16,473 bases of DNA from JAJOKK01 sp965370555 (GCA_965370555.1 CBDUVB010000040.1:1-16473); one strand, 5' to 3'; positions 1 through 7,600 are shown, numbered from the stretch's first letter. Program-made: numbers and translations. Notes: generated by a model from the letters alone, not told the origin.

Positions 1-617
1 TCCTCCTTATCCCCGCGATCGAGCAGGCGGAAGAAGCTGATCCGCCGCCGGCCGCGGAGGAGGTCCTTGATCTTGCTGAACAGGGAGTGCAGGCGGTCGC
101 CGAAGTTCTCGCCGCCAATCTGGAAGTGGTCGAAGATCTCCTCATCGTCGTCGTCATCGATCCTCTCGGCGGTACGGACTACACGCCGGTGGCTTACCTT
201 CAACGCCGCTGCGAACGCCCGCCGCAGGTCAGCCAGGGTCACCTGGCGATGTGGTCGCCGCATCAAGGGGAGGGAGAACTCCTCTGGAGCAACCGGCTCT
301 TCCCACTCTGCCGCTTCCTCCTCAACCGCCGCCTCCAGCTCCTCGATTAGATTGTTCTGCTCAGTGGGACGAGCGGAGGCAAGAAGATCGTCCGATTGCA
401 TCCGAAGCAGGATAGAGCAGGTGAGGACCATCCTCCCGGAGACCTCGAAGCAAAGCTCTCGCAACGCCTCGATGTACTGACGGTATCGACGCGCAAGCTC
501 GGCAACATCGATGTCCCATGGATCCATATCCACGGTCAATCGCTCTAAGGTCCCCTCCCAGGACTCCTCTATCAGAGCCTCGATGGGAACATCGGCGATC
601 CGTATTGCGTCTTCCAT
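1..617 (-). CDS. scpA: Segregation and condensation protein A (ScpA), 3' end cut by window
   Basis: ScpA is the kleisin that bridges the two heads of an SMC dimer in bacterial condensin, which organises and segregates the chromosome. The frame is open from the ATG at 617 to the window edge: 205 codons of a family usually about 230-280 long, so the C-terminal winged-helix part is missing. The N-terminal region carries the ScpA/kleisin-like motif MDPWDIDVAELARRY at about residues 30-44, then a helix with VSGRMVLTCSILLRMQSDDL. An acidic linker rich in Glu follows (about 90-110), then a basic helix of the LADLRRAFAAALK type. The usual FEGPLDLLL block is reduced to SWEGTLERL. The ATG lies 15 nt after the smc stop with GAGGGG as ribosome binding site, so it is co-transcribed with smc. 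The identification rests on the motif and on the neighbour. Confidence 0.85.
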   Translation of the reverse strand, partial: MEDAIRIADVPIEALIEESWEGTLERLTVDMDPWDIDVAELARRYRQYIEALRELCFEVSGRMVLTCSILLRMQSDDLLASARPTEQNNLIEELEAAVEEEAAEWEEPVAPEEFSLPLMRRPHRQVTLADLRRAFAAALKVSHRRVVRTAERIDDDDDEEIFDHFQIGGENFGDRLHSLFSKIKDLLRGRRRISFFRLLDRGDKE

Positions 618-632
618 CTGGTCGTGCCCCTC

Positions 633-3155
633 CTAATTCAGATTGAGCGCTAGTATCTGTGAAGCTCCATCCTTGATTGTCACCCCATAGGCACGGTCGG
701 CATGACGAACTGTTTCCTCACTGTGCGAGACAACGATCACCTGAATCCGCTGGGCATACTCGCGGAGCATCCGCGCCAGCCGCATCACGTTCATCAGGTC
801 AAGCGCCGCATCGATCTCGTCCAGGATGAAGAACGGGGCCCGTTGGTACTCTTGCAGGGCAAAGATGAACGCCGTCGCCACCAAGGTCTGTTCCCCTCCT
901 GAAAGCGAGTCGATTACGTGTGGTTCCTTGTCCGGTGGGTTCGCCTTGATCAGGAGACCCGATGAGATATTTCCCGGCTCATCTAATTCCAGGGAGGCGT
1001 GTCCACCCTCGAACAGCTTCTCGAAGATGCGATTGAACTGGCCGTTGATCGTCTCCAGGGTGTCGAGGAAGCGCTCTTTCTTCCGTTCCTCGATCTCGCC
1101 GATCAAGAGCTCGATCTCGTGCTTCTCTCTCTCCAGGGCATCGACTTTCTCGCGGAACGTTTCGTACTCCTTCTCATAGATCGCGTACTCATCGATCGCT
1201 CGCATGTTCACCGGCTCCAACCGGCGTAAGCGCCGCTTGTTCGCATCAATCTTTCGTTCGAGCTCCGCGATCGGCCCTTCGATGTAATAGGAAGGATCGT
1301 GTTCCTCCTCGCTGAGAGATTCCAATTCAGCCTGTGCTTCCGCCTCCTCGCGTTCGTATCGGGTAAGTCCCCGGCGGAGGGTCTCCAGCTCGCGATAGGT
1401 ATCCCGGCGGCTGTCGCGCAGTGCGTGGAGTTCGTCGCTGCGTGTGCTCGCCGCCCCCTTTGCCAGGCTCTCCTCCTGTTCCTTGACGGTGAATTCCCCT
1501 TCCTTCTCCGCGAGGCGTCCTTCCAGCTCCTCGATCTCTTCGGTCAGGGTGGTGATCTGTTTCTTCAGTTTGGAGATCTGCTGTCGTCGTTTGGCGGTAT
1601 CGAAGCTGGCGTCGGCCGGTTTCGCTGTCGGGCCCTTCTTCCCCGTTCCCGCGCGCCATCCACCGGTGAGTGCACCTCCCTTGCTCTGTAGGTCCCCGTC
1701 TAGGGTGACCGCACGCACTCCGTCGATCCCCCGCAACGCCTCCAGGTTCTCGGCAACGATCGCATCGGAGAGGATGTACTCGAACGCACGCCGGTACTTG
1801 GGATCGAACTCGACCAAGTTGATCGCGTAGTCGATCACTTCTGGGAGCTTCAGGGCGTCGGCCGAGGAGAGGCTCTTACGCACGGTGACCAAGCGCCGCA
1901 ACGGAAGGATACGTGCGCGGCCAAGGCGATTCTGCTTCAGGTAGTTTATGCAGTCGATCGCTGTCTCGCGTGAGTCGACCACCAGGTCGTTCATGTGCCC
2001 ACCGGCAGCCGTCTCGAATGCCACCTCAAATCCGGACCGCGCTGTCGACAGGGAGGCGATCGTCCCGTAGACACCACCGCGTTTCCGCTCGATCAATGCC
2101 TGCACAGCACGGTTCCTGCTCCCGCTGACCTGCGTGCGCGTTGCCTCCGCCGCCTTGATCTTCGCTACCTCGTCGATCATCTCCTGAAGGTTCCGCGCCT
2201 GCTGCCGTGCAAGCTCGATCTCCCCTTGTTTCTGGAAGACCTGGGAACGCAGGTGCTCAATCGCCTTGACCATGGTGATCTGACCGGTCTTCTCCAGGTC
2301 ATCCCTCATCCCTTCGAGTTCCCATTCCTTGTTCTCGACCGCGAGATCGAGCTTAGTCACCTCTGCCTCGAGGGCCTCGATCCGCTCGGCCATCCCACTG
2401 CGCTCGGTGCGAGCCCGATTGAGCTTCTCGACGATCTTTTCCCTCTTGCGGTGGCGAATTGACTGTTCGAGGCGAGTTTGCTCCTCGGTCAACTGTTGGT
2501 GCTCCAGGGCAGCAGCGCGCTCGTGCTCAAGCGTGACCAGCCGCCGCCGCCGTTCGGCGAGGATCACCCGGTGCGTGTTCAACTTCGACTTCACGTCCTT
2601 CAGCTCGATAATCGCTTTCTTCCGCTTATCGTCGTAGGCGGCAATACCGCTGACCTCATCGATGATCTCACGACGACGGACAGGGCTCTTCTTTATCACC
2701 TCGGTAATCCTTCCCTGAGCGATCAACTGTTGCCCATCCGGGTCGATGCTCCCTGACTCGAGTACCCGATCGATCATCCCCCGTGTGCAGGTCTTTCCCA
2801 TGAAGGTGTAGGTGGAGGAATGGCGGGTGAGCCGCCGACCGAGGGTCACTTCGGGGACCGCCCCGTCCGGGAAGAATTGATTGAAGACCCCGTCTTCGTT
2901 ATCCAGGTAGAGAACCACCTCCGCACCGTCCAACGAACCCTGCTTCCCTCCTCCGTTGAAGATCAGATGCTCCAACCTGTCGGAGCGCAGCTGCGAAGAT
3001 CTCCTTCCCATCACGAAACTGATCGCGTCGAACAGGTTCGATTTTCCCGATCCGTTCTCGCCGATCACCGCGGTCAGACCGTCAAAGAACGGGACCACCG
3101 TCTTTGTACGGAACGACTTGAACCCGCGGAGTTCGAGTTTGTTGATCCTGGTCAT
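633..3155 (-). CDS. smc: Chromosome segregation ATPase SMC with shortened arms
   Basis: SMC is the ATPase of bacterial condensin. It is complete at 840 residues, against about 1,150-1,200 for typical bacterial SMC. The N-terminal head has Walker A GENGSGKSN (32-40) and Q-loop IAQGRIT (145-151). The first coiled coil spans about 176-345 and the hinge about 346-503, ending in KGGALTGGW. The second coil runs about 520-700. The C-terminal head has signature LSGGEQ (751-756), Walker B FFILDEIDAALD (775-786) and the switch His in VVSHSEE (H811). All ATPase elements are intact, and each arm is about 170-180 residues in place of about 330, so the loss is symmetrical. The ATG overlaps the stop of the upstream HTH gene (ATGA), implying translational coupling, and scpA follows after 15 nt. 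The SMC family is distinguished from Rad50/RecN by the hinge and the ScpA neighbour. Confidence 0.95.
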   Translation of the reverse strand: MTRINKLELRGFKSFRTKTVVPFFDGLTAVIGENGSGKSNLFDAISFVMGRRSSQLRSDRLEHLIFNGGGKQGSLDGAEVVLYLDNEDGVFNQFFPDGAVPEVTLGRRLTRHSSTYTFMGKTCTRGMIDRVLESGSIDPDGQQLIAQGRITEVIKKSPVRRREIIDEVSGIAAYDDKRKKAIIELKDVKSKLNTHRVILAERRRRLVTLEHERAAALEHQQLTEEQTRLEQSIRHRKREKIVEKLNRARTERSGMAERIEALEAEVTKLDLAVENKEWELEGMRDDLEKTGQITMVKAIEHLRSQVFQKQGEIELARQQARNLQEMIDEVAKIKAAEATRTQVSGSRNRAVQALIERKRGGVYGTIASLSTARSGFEVAFETAAGGHMNDLVVDSRETAIDCINYLKQNRLGRARILPLRRLVTVRKSLSSADALKLPEVIDYAINLVEFDPKYRRAFEYILSDAIVAENLEALRGIDGVRAVTLDGDLQSKGGALTGGWRAGTGKKGPTAKPADASFDTAKRRQQISKLKKQITTLTEEIEELEGRLAEKEGEFTVKEQEESLAKGAASTRSDELHALRDSRRDTYRELETLRRGLTRYEREEAEAQAELESLSEEEHDPSYYIEGPIAELERKIDANKRRLRRLEPVNMRAIDEYAIYEKEYETFREKVDALEREKHEIELLIGEIEERKKERFLDTLETINGQFNRIFEKLFEGGHASLELDEPGNISSGLLIKANPPDKEPHVIDSLSGGEQTLVATAFIFALQEYQRAPFFILDEIDAALDLMNVMRLARMLREYAQRIQVIVVSHSEETVRHADRAYGVTIKDGASQILALNLN

Positions 3156-3406
3156 CGTGCTTTCCCAGCCCCTTCTTCGGGGAATAGACCGAGCTGGCGG
3201 ATCTCCCTCCCAGCGAGCACAGGAGAAACGATCCCTTCTACGAGGAACCGCTCTATCTTGTAGCAGTTATAGTCATTCGGCTGCGCAATCTCCTCTTCCC
3301 AACGAATGATCGAGGGAATCGAAACACCGAGTTTTTCCGCCACTATTCGCTTGCTCCACCCACTCTCAATCCGAAAATGGCGTAACCGCCTTCCTAAGCT
3401 CTCCAT
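3152..3406 (-). CDS. Small XRE-type helix-turn-helix protein heading the smc-scpA operon
   Basis: This 84-residue protein has a Cro/C1-type helix-turn-helix over about residues 4-55 (LGRRLRHFRIESGWSKRIVA, then EKLGVSIPSIIRWEEE). The spacing of the Gly turn and the Ser-Ile-x-x-Trp-Glu recognition-helix end is typical of that family. The frame is open further upstream, but I chose ATG 3406 because GAGGGGG lies 5 nt before it, a promoter lies just upstream, and the HTH starts there at once. The C-terminal tail (about 55-84) is short, with no second domain. Its stop overlaps the smc ATG, so it is translated together with SMC. It may autoregulate the operon or act as a DNA-binding accessory to condensin. 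Both roles are inference; only the fold call is well supported. Confidence 0.8.
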   Translation of the reverse strand: MESLGRRLRHFRIESGWSKRIVAEKLGVSIPSIIRWEEEIAQPNDYNCYKIERFLVEGIVSPVLAGREIRQLGLFPEEGAGKAR

Positions 3407-3431
3407 CGCACCCCCTCGTGGTAAGTTTACT

Positions 3432-3460
3432 AATATAACTTCTGTTACGTACAATAGCAA
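3432..3460 (-). promoter_or_regulatory. Sigma-70-like promoter of the HTH-smc-scpA operon
   Basis: Reading the minus strand, TTGCTA (3460-3455) and TATATT (3437-3432) are separated by exactly 17 nt. They match the -35 and -10 consensus at 4/6 and 5/6. The predicted start near 3425 leaves a leader of about 20 nt before the ATG at 3406. The sequence just downstream of the -10, GTAA-GT-TTAC on the plus strand (3421-3430), is a short imperfect dyad that could be an operator for the HTH protein. The operator idea is inference. Confidence 0.6.
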
Positions 3461-3491
3461 AAAACAGAGAGGGACAAGAGATGCCCCTCTC
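3459..3491 (-). terminator. Rho-independent terminator of the exported coiled-coil gene
   Basis: On the minus strand, GAGAGGG (3491-3485) pairs perfectly with CCCTCTC (3473-3467) across an 11-nt loop. A TG and then six T residues (3464-3459) follow. It lies 34 nt after the stop codon of the coiled-coil gene. Its T-tract shares bases with the -35 box of the next operon, so termination and initiation are back to back. Confidence 0.8.
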
Positions 3492-3524
3492 AACGATTTT
3501 ATCCCCCTCATCCCATTTTGGAGC

Positions 3525-4424
3525 CTAACTTCCTCCCAGGAATCCCCAGACGAGTGCGCCGATTCCCGCAAGGAGAGCGACGATCGAGATGAAGTAGAGG
3601 GTGTTCACCTGCTCCTCAAGAGCGGCAAGCTGTGCCCCACCTTCAAGCCCGGAGATCCGGATCTCATGATCCTCAAGGAGGTTCATGTTGGCAAGGAGAC
3701 CACTCCTATTCGTCTCGATTTCGCTCGCCAGAGAAGCTATCGCTTGATCGAACCCCTCAAGCTTGGCCCGATTGTTGTCGATCTTGATCGACAGGGCGCT
3801 CATCGAGCGTTCGAGTTGCAATACCTTTTTCTTGAACGTCCCCACATCCTGATCCTCGAGGGCCTGCACGCGGACAGCCAAGGCCTCCTGACCCTTCTGA
3901 AGCATGGAGATGTCAGCGAGAATGGAATCCTTGAACGCTGCATACTCATCCTTAAAGGTGTTGTAGTCGGCGATGAGAGCAGCCACTTGATCGGTCAGCG
4001 CGGCCAGGTTGGCCTGCGTATCGGCAATCTCCGCCTCCAATCTGGCACAACACTCAGCGAAGGCCGCAGAGAGCTCGGAGAGCCCGGTTTCGAGGACAAC
4101 TAGACGGATCTGGGTCTCCTGCTGGATCCTGGCCATTCCATCAACATCATCGCGCAAACCGATGATCTTACCTTCCGCAGCCTTAAGCTCGATGGAGATG
4201 GCTTGAACGATATTCTTCAGGTCATCGACGTCCCTCATGTTCCCTTTTACCTCAACTACCAGCTCACCCATGAAGGATTGCAGGTTGCCGAAGACTGCAT
4301 CCAGCGCAGCAAGCTCCTGATCGAGCAATTCGGGAACCGTCACCTCCTCTTGTGCATAGCCGGCCGCCAGGAAGAGGAAGAGCGATAAGGCCCCTACAAG
4401 TGCAATGGACAGCGCTTTCTTCAT
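3525..4424 (-). CDS. Exported coiled-coil protein with C-terminal membrane helix, function unknown
   Basis: This 299-residue protein matches no family I recognise. It starts with a classical signal peptide (MKKALSIALVGALSLFLFLA, then AGYA and likely cleavage before Gln25). About 240 residues follow that read as continuous amphipathic helix with heptad-like Leu/Ile/Val spacing (about 30-270), and a hydrophobic segment at about 276-296 ends almost at the C-terminus. The mature protein would therefore be an extracytoplasmic rod anchored at its C-terminus. An adjacent cysteine pair (C125-C126) sits mid-rod and could form inter-chain disulfides. AAAAGGAGG precedes the ATG by 7 nt and the gene has its own terminator, so it is a single-gene unit, separate from the smc operon. 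A cell-envelope spacer or tether is possible but is inference. Confidence 0.75.
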   Translation of the reverse strand: MKKALSIALVGALSLFLFLAAGYAQEEVTVPELLDQELAALDAVFGNLQSFMGELVVEVKGNMRDVDDLKNIVQAISIELKAAEGKIIGLRDDVDGMARIQQETQIRLVVLETGLSELSAAFAECCARLEAEIADTQANLAALTDQVAALIADYNTFKDEYAAFKDSILADISMLQKGQEALAVRVQALEDQDVGTFKKKVLQLERSMSALSIKIDNNRAKLEGFDQAIASLASEIETNRSGLLANMNLLEDHEIRISGLEGGAQLAALEEQVNTLYFISIVALLAGIGALVWGFLGGS

Positions 4425-4531
4425 GGTGTTCCTCCTTTTTATTCTCGGTTCAGTGGCTCAAGGATAACCGTGAATAGATTAGGCATTAGAGACTGCGGTA
4501 GCCGTTGAGATAAAACTTTGTCGGCTGGATA

Positions 4532-4547
4532 GAAGACAGATGTCTTC
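4532..4547. promoter_or_regulatory. Dyad in the divergent intergenic region, possible operator
   Basis: GAAGACA and TGTCTTC form a perfect 7-bp inverted repeat separated by two bases, about 37 bp upstream of the -35 box of the pyrophosphatase promoter. The position between divergent genes suits a transcription-factor site. A second, looser inverted pair (CTGAGAAGG at 4548 and CCTTTTCTCAG at 4620) flanks the promoter. No protein assignment is possible. Confidence 0.35.
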
Positions 4548-4583
4548 CTGAGAAGGGTCGATCGAACAGCAAAAGCATACCCC

Positions 4584-4612
4584 TTGCAGGTAGAAAGCGT
4601 GTGTGCTAGAAT
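4584..4612 (+). promoter_or_regulatory. Sigma-70-like promoter of the membrane pyrophosphatase gene
   Basis: TTGCAG (4584-4589) and TAGAAT (4607-4612) are separated by 17 nt and match the consensus boxes at 4/6 and 5/6. The predicted start near 4619 gives a leader of about 118 nt before the ATG at 4737. No similarly good promoter was found for the divergent coiled-coil gene, although TAATCT and TTATCC lie in suitable places on the minus strand. Confidence 0.6.
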
Positions 4613-4618
4613 AACACA

Positions 4619-4736
4619 GCCTTTTCTCAGGATAAGAAAGGAAAGAAAATCGCAATAGTACGTTGTTTTCCAGGCGGGCTTCCCTGTTGAAGCTGGTGGA
4701 GGAAAAACCTACCAAAAAAGGGGTGCGTGTAGCAAC
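4619..4736 (+). promoter_or_regulatory. Long leader of the pyrophosphatase mRNA
   Basis: The predicted leader holds a hairpin of GGCTTC (4677-4682) with GAAGCT (4689-4694), including one G-U pair, and a purine-rich stretch with GGAGG about 35 nt from the start codon. The nearest Shine-Dalgarno-like run, AAAAGGGG, is about 13 nt from the ATG, further than for the other genes here. No in-frame upstream start exists before the stop at 4656. It does not match the fluoride (crcB) riboswitch pattern that I can recall. Confidence 0.35.
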
Positions 4737-6941
4737 ATGACTGCTCTAATTGCCATACCAGCTGTAATTTCAGTGCTGGCGCTCTTGAGTGCGTTCCTGT
4801 TCAACCGTTCGGTGGTGCGCAAGGCGCAGGGAACCGACCGGATGAAGGAACTGCAGGGGTACATCCGATCGGGTGCGTTTACCTTTATGCTGGAAGAGGC
4901 GCGGGTGATGGGGATCACGATGCTCATCATCGGTGCTGCTCTATGGATTCTGTTCTACTGGGAGATCGCGGTGGCATTCTGGATCGGGTCAATCCTTTCC
5001 ATGGCTGCCGGGTTCATCGGGATGAACGCAGCGACCCACGCCAACGCCCGCACGACTCACGCGGCGCGCAAGTCGTTCAAGGACGCGCTCAATGTTGCTT
5101 TCTCCGGCGGGAGCGTCATGGGCCTCTCCGTAGCTGGTCTGGCACTAGGAGGGCTCGTCATAATCGTGGTCCTCTTCCGTAAGTGGTTTGAACCGAGCAC
5201 GCTGCATATCGAGACGCGGTACCTATTCGGAGTTAAATCAATGGGGGTCAACTTCATCCGCGGAGCACTGATCGTCAGCGCCTACTCAATGGGGGCCTCC
5301 CTTGTCGCCCTGTTCGATCGTGTCGGTGGCGGAATCTACACCAAGGCGGCGGATATGGCCGCGGACATGGTTGGCAAGGTAGAGATGCACATCCCCGAGG
5401 ACGACCCGCGCAACCCGGCGACAATCGCTGATAATGTCGGCGACAACGTGGGCGATGTTGGCGGATTGGGTGCCGACCTTCTGGAGTCGTTCGTCGGAGC
5501 GATCATCTCCGTCATCGTCATGGCCCTCTACATCTATGTCGGACGGAACAATCCCAGCATTCAAGGGCTTATCCAGAAACTCGGGTTGACCGCTGGCCTG
5601 AGCGAGGCCAACTACTGGTGGGTCCTGATGACCCCGTTAGTGATCGTCGCCGGTGGTCTTTTCTCGAGCCTCCTGGCGATACTTTACATCCGGTTCAGCA
5701 AGCGCCAAGAGGGGATGCAACAGGTGCTGATGAATGGGACACGCCTGGCCGCGATCCTCACCGCAGTGACCACGTTCATCTTCTGCTGGTTCTCTCCCAT
5801 TGGCTTCAACATATTCGGTGAGGTCCTTCTCGGTCTGGTTGCAGGGATAGCCATCGGCTTCTCCGCCGAGTACTTTACGTCGACTGACTACAAGCCGACG
5901 CGTGAGCTCGCCAGGATGAATCAGGACGGCCCAGCGATCGCGGTCACCGAAGGGATGGCATTAGGGATGATTAGCACCTTCTTGCCAGTGATCGTCATCG
6001 CTGCAGCAACGATTGGGGCCTACCAGCTAGGCGGACTCCTCGGGGTCGCCTTCACCGCGATGGGGATGCTCTCCTTCGTTGCGATGACAGTCGCTGTAGA
6101 TACCTACGGACCGATCGCCGATAACGCTGGTGGAATCTCAACGATGGCCGAGCTTCCACCTGAGGTACGCGAGAAGACGGATAAACTCGATTCGATCGGG
6201 AATACCACCGCCGCCATCGGAAAAGGGTTCGCCATCGGATCAGCCGCCTTCGCTGCCCTCGGCCTGATCGCCGCCTTCATGTGGTCGGCGATCGGGAGCG
6301 CATCGCAAGTCGTCCAACCGCAGCTCCCAATCGTCGGACAGATCGCGGCGCAGTTTTCTCCCTCAGGAAGCGTAATTCAGGTTGGAGCGTTCGTCATCGC
6401 CGGTCTGATGCTCGGGGCAATGGTCCCCTACGTCTTCTCCGCTCTTCTTATCCGCGGGGTCAGCCGCACAGCCGGGGTCCTCGTCGAGGAGGTTCGCCGC
6501 CAGTTCAAAGATAACCCGAAGATCTTAACCGGTGAAGAGATGCCCGACTACAATAAGTGCATCAGCATCACCGCCCACGGAGGACTGCACAAGATGTTCC
6601 TCCCAGCGATGATCGCCGTCGTCACTCCGATCGCCTTTGGATTGATCTTCGGACGCTACGCTCTCGGGGGGTTCCTTATCGGGGCGCTCCTGTCGGCGAT
6701 TCAGCTCGCCATCTTCTGCGGTAACTCCGGTGGTGCAATGGATAACGCTAAGAAATACATTGAAGAAGGACACTTCGGGGGAAAGAACTCCGAAGCGCAC
6801 GCTGCCTCAGTCACCGGGGACACCGTGGGGGATCCGCTGAAAGACACGGTCGGCCCGTCGCTCGACATCCTGATCAAGTTGATGTCGGTGATCGCGCTCG
6901 TCTTCGCCTCGCTCTTCCCGATCTACCCGGTCTTCATGTAA
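4737..6941 (+). CDS. hppA: Membrane-bound ion-translocating pyrophosphatase, K+-dependent type
   Basis: The enzyme hydrolyses pyrophosphate and pumps H+ and/or Na+ across the cytoplasmic membrane. At 734 residues with about 16 hydrophobic helices it has full family length. The catalytic loops are present: YTKAADMAADMVGKVE (about 201-216), PEDDPRNPATIADNVGDN (220-237) and VGDVGGLGADLLESF (238-252). The second active-site loop, DTYGPIADNAGGIS (455-468), and the C-terminal GDTVGDPLKDTVGPS block are also there. The segment GNTTAAIGKG (488-497) has Ala at the position where K+-independent enzymes carry Lys, which by family knowledge predicts K+ dependence. H+ versus Na+ specificity cannot be settled by eye. 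Some normally invariant spots vary: MAADM for VGADL, and GGAMDN for GGAWDN. The ATG is chosen because TM1 starts at once. It probably conserves energy from biosynthetic pyrophosphate. Confidence 0.96.
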   Translation: MTALIAIPAVISVLALLSAFLFNRSVVRKAQGTDRMKELQGYIRSGAFTFMLEEARVMGITMLIIGAALWILFYWEIAVAFWIGSILSMAAGFIGMNAATHANARTTHAARKSFKDALNVAFSGGSVMGLSVAGLALGGLVIIVVLFRKWFEPSTLHIETRYLFGVKSMGVNFIRGALIVSAYSMGASLVALFDRVGGGIYTKAADMAADMVGKVEMHIPEDDPRNPATIADNVGDNVGDVGGLGADLLESFVGAIISVIVMALYIYVGRNNPSIQGLIQKLGLTAGLSEANYWWVLMTPLVIVAGGLFSSLLAILYIRFSKRQEGMQQVLMNGTRLAAILTAVTTFIFCWFSPIGFNIFGEVLLGLVAGIAIGFSAEYFTSTDYKPTRELARMNQDGPAIAVTEGMALGMISTFLPVIVIAAATIGAYQLGGLLGVAFTAMGMLSFVAMTVAVDTYGPIADNAGGISTMAELPPEVREKTDKLDSIGNTTAAIGKGFAIGSAAFAALGLIAAFMWSAIGSASQVVQPQLPIVGQIAAQFSPSGSVIQVGAFVIAGLMLGAMVPYVFSALLIRGVSRTAGVLVEEVRRQFKDNPKILTGEEMPDYNKCISITAHGGLHKMFLPAMIAVVTPIAFGLIFGRYALGGFLIGALLSAIQLAIFCGNSGGAMDNAKKYIEEGHFGGKNSEAHAASVTGDTVGDPLKDTVGPSLDILIKLMSVIALVFASLFPIYPVFM

Positions 6942-6951
6942 AGAGCGGCAG

Positions 6952-6970
6952 ATGATGTGAGATACATCAT
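6952..6970 (+). other. Small hairpin after the pyrophosphatase stop
   Basis: ATGATGT and ACATCAT pair perfectly across a 5-nt loop, starting 10 nt after the stop codon. GTAAAAACG follows, with no T-tract, so alone it is not a terminator. It may stabilise the mRNA end ahead of the stronger hairpin downstream. Confidence 0.5.
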
Positions 6971-6981
6971 GTAAAAACGAT

Positions 6982-7021
6982 GGGCCCTGCCTCTACTAGC
7001 CGGCAGGGTCCTCTTATGTCT
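6982..7021 (+). terminator. Probable terminator between pyrophosphatase and GNAT genes
   Basis: GGGCCCTGCC (6982-6991) pairs over 10 bp, with one G-U, with GGCAGGGTCC (7002-7011) across a 10-nt loop. The following stretch TCTTATGTCTT is only partly T-rich, so some read-through into the acetyltransferase gene is likely. No separate promoter is visible for that gene. Confidence 0.6.
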
Positions 7022-7039
7022 TGAGAGAAAGGAGGAGAG

Positions 7040-7600
7040 ATGAGAACCCCGTTCTTGATCGGTGAGCAAATCTACCTGAGACCCCTTGCGGAAGAGGACC
7101 TCGATTGTTGCCTGCGTTGGATCAACGACCCCGAGATCCTCAGTACACTGGGACGGCGGTTTCCCATGAGCCGTATACTTGAACGAGAGTGGCTCGCGAG
7201 CCATTACAAGAGCGAGAAGGACTTTTCACTCGCGATTGTCCTGAAAGATGGAGATCTGCACATCGGCAACTGCGGCTTACACCAAATCGATTATCAGAAC
7301 CGTAATGCAGAATTTGGGATCATGATAGGTGAGAAGGAGCACTGGGGACACGGCTTTGCGCCGGAGGCGGCCAAGTTGATCCTCCGATACGGATTTGACG
7401 AACTCAACCTGCATCGCATCTCGCTGGAGGTCTATTCGCACAATAAACGCGCACAACGCGCCTACGAGAAGGCCGGGTTTACCCTTGAGGGAACCAAGCG
7501 CGAATCCTACTTCCGTGGTGACCGCTACTATGATACGCTGATTATGGGAATCCTGAGATCGGAGTGGAGGGAAAATGGAACTCCCATTCTGGAGCGATAA
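7040..7600 (+). CDS. GNAT-family N-acetyltransferase, RimJ/RimL type
   Basis: This 186-residue protein is predicted to transfer acetyl from acetyl-CoA to an amine. The opening LIGEQIYLRPLAEEDLD is the usual start of the RimJ/RimL-like branch. The acetyl-CoA pyrophosphate loop is HWGHGFAPEAAKLI (about 101-114), following the strand NAEFGIMIGEK. The late motif VYSHNKRAQRAYEKAGF (131-147) is the family's Asn-x-x-Ala-x-x-x-Tyr-x-x-x-Gly-Phe. Length is typical for a single domain. AAAGGAGGAG lies just before the ATG. Relatives acetylate ribosomal proteins, antibiotics or small amines; the substrate here cannot be told from sequence. Its 3' end overlaps the next small ORF by 26 nt. Confidence 0.9.
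   Translation: MRTPFLIGEQIYLRPLAEEDLDCCLRWINDPEILSTLGRRFPMSRILEREWLASHYKSEKDFSLAIVLKDGDLHIGNCGLHQIDYQNRNAEFGIMIGEKEHWGHGFAPEAAKLILRYGFDELNLHRISLEVYSHNKRAQRAYEKAGFTLEGTKRESYFRGDRYYDTLIMGILRSEWRENGTPILER

Noticed and set aside
3306..4103. 265-codon plus-strand ORF
   Set aside because: It is the antisense shadow of the exported coiled-coil gene and the HTH gene, has no ribosome binding site, and spans the terminator and promoter described there.
4619..4736. Fluoride riboswitch upstream of the pyrophosphatase gene
   Set aside because: The conserved crcB-motif stretches could not be found in the leader.
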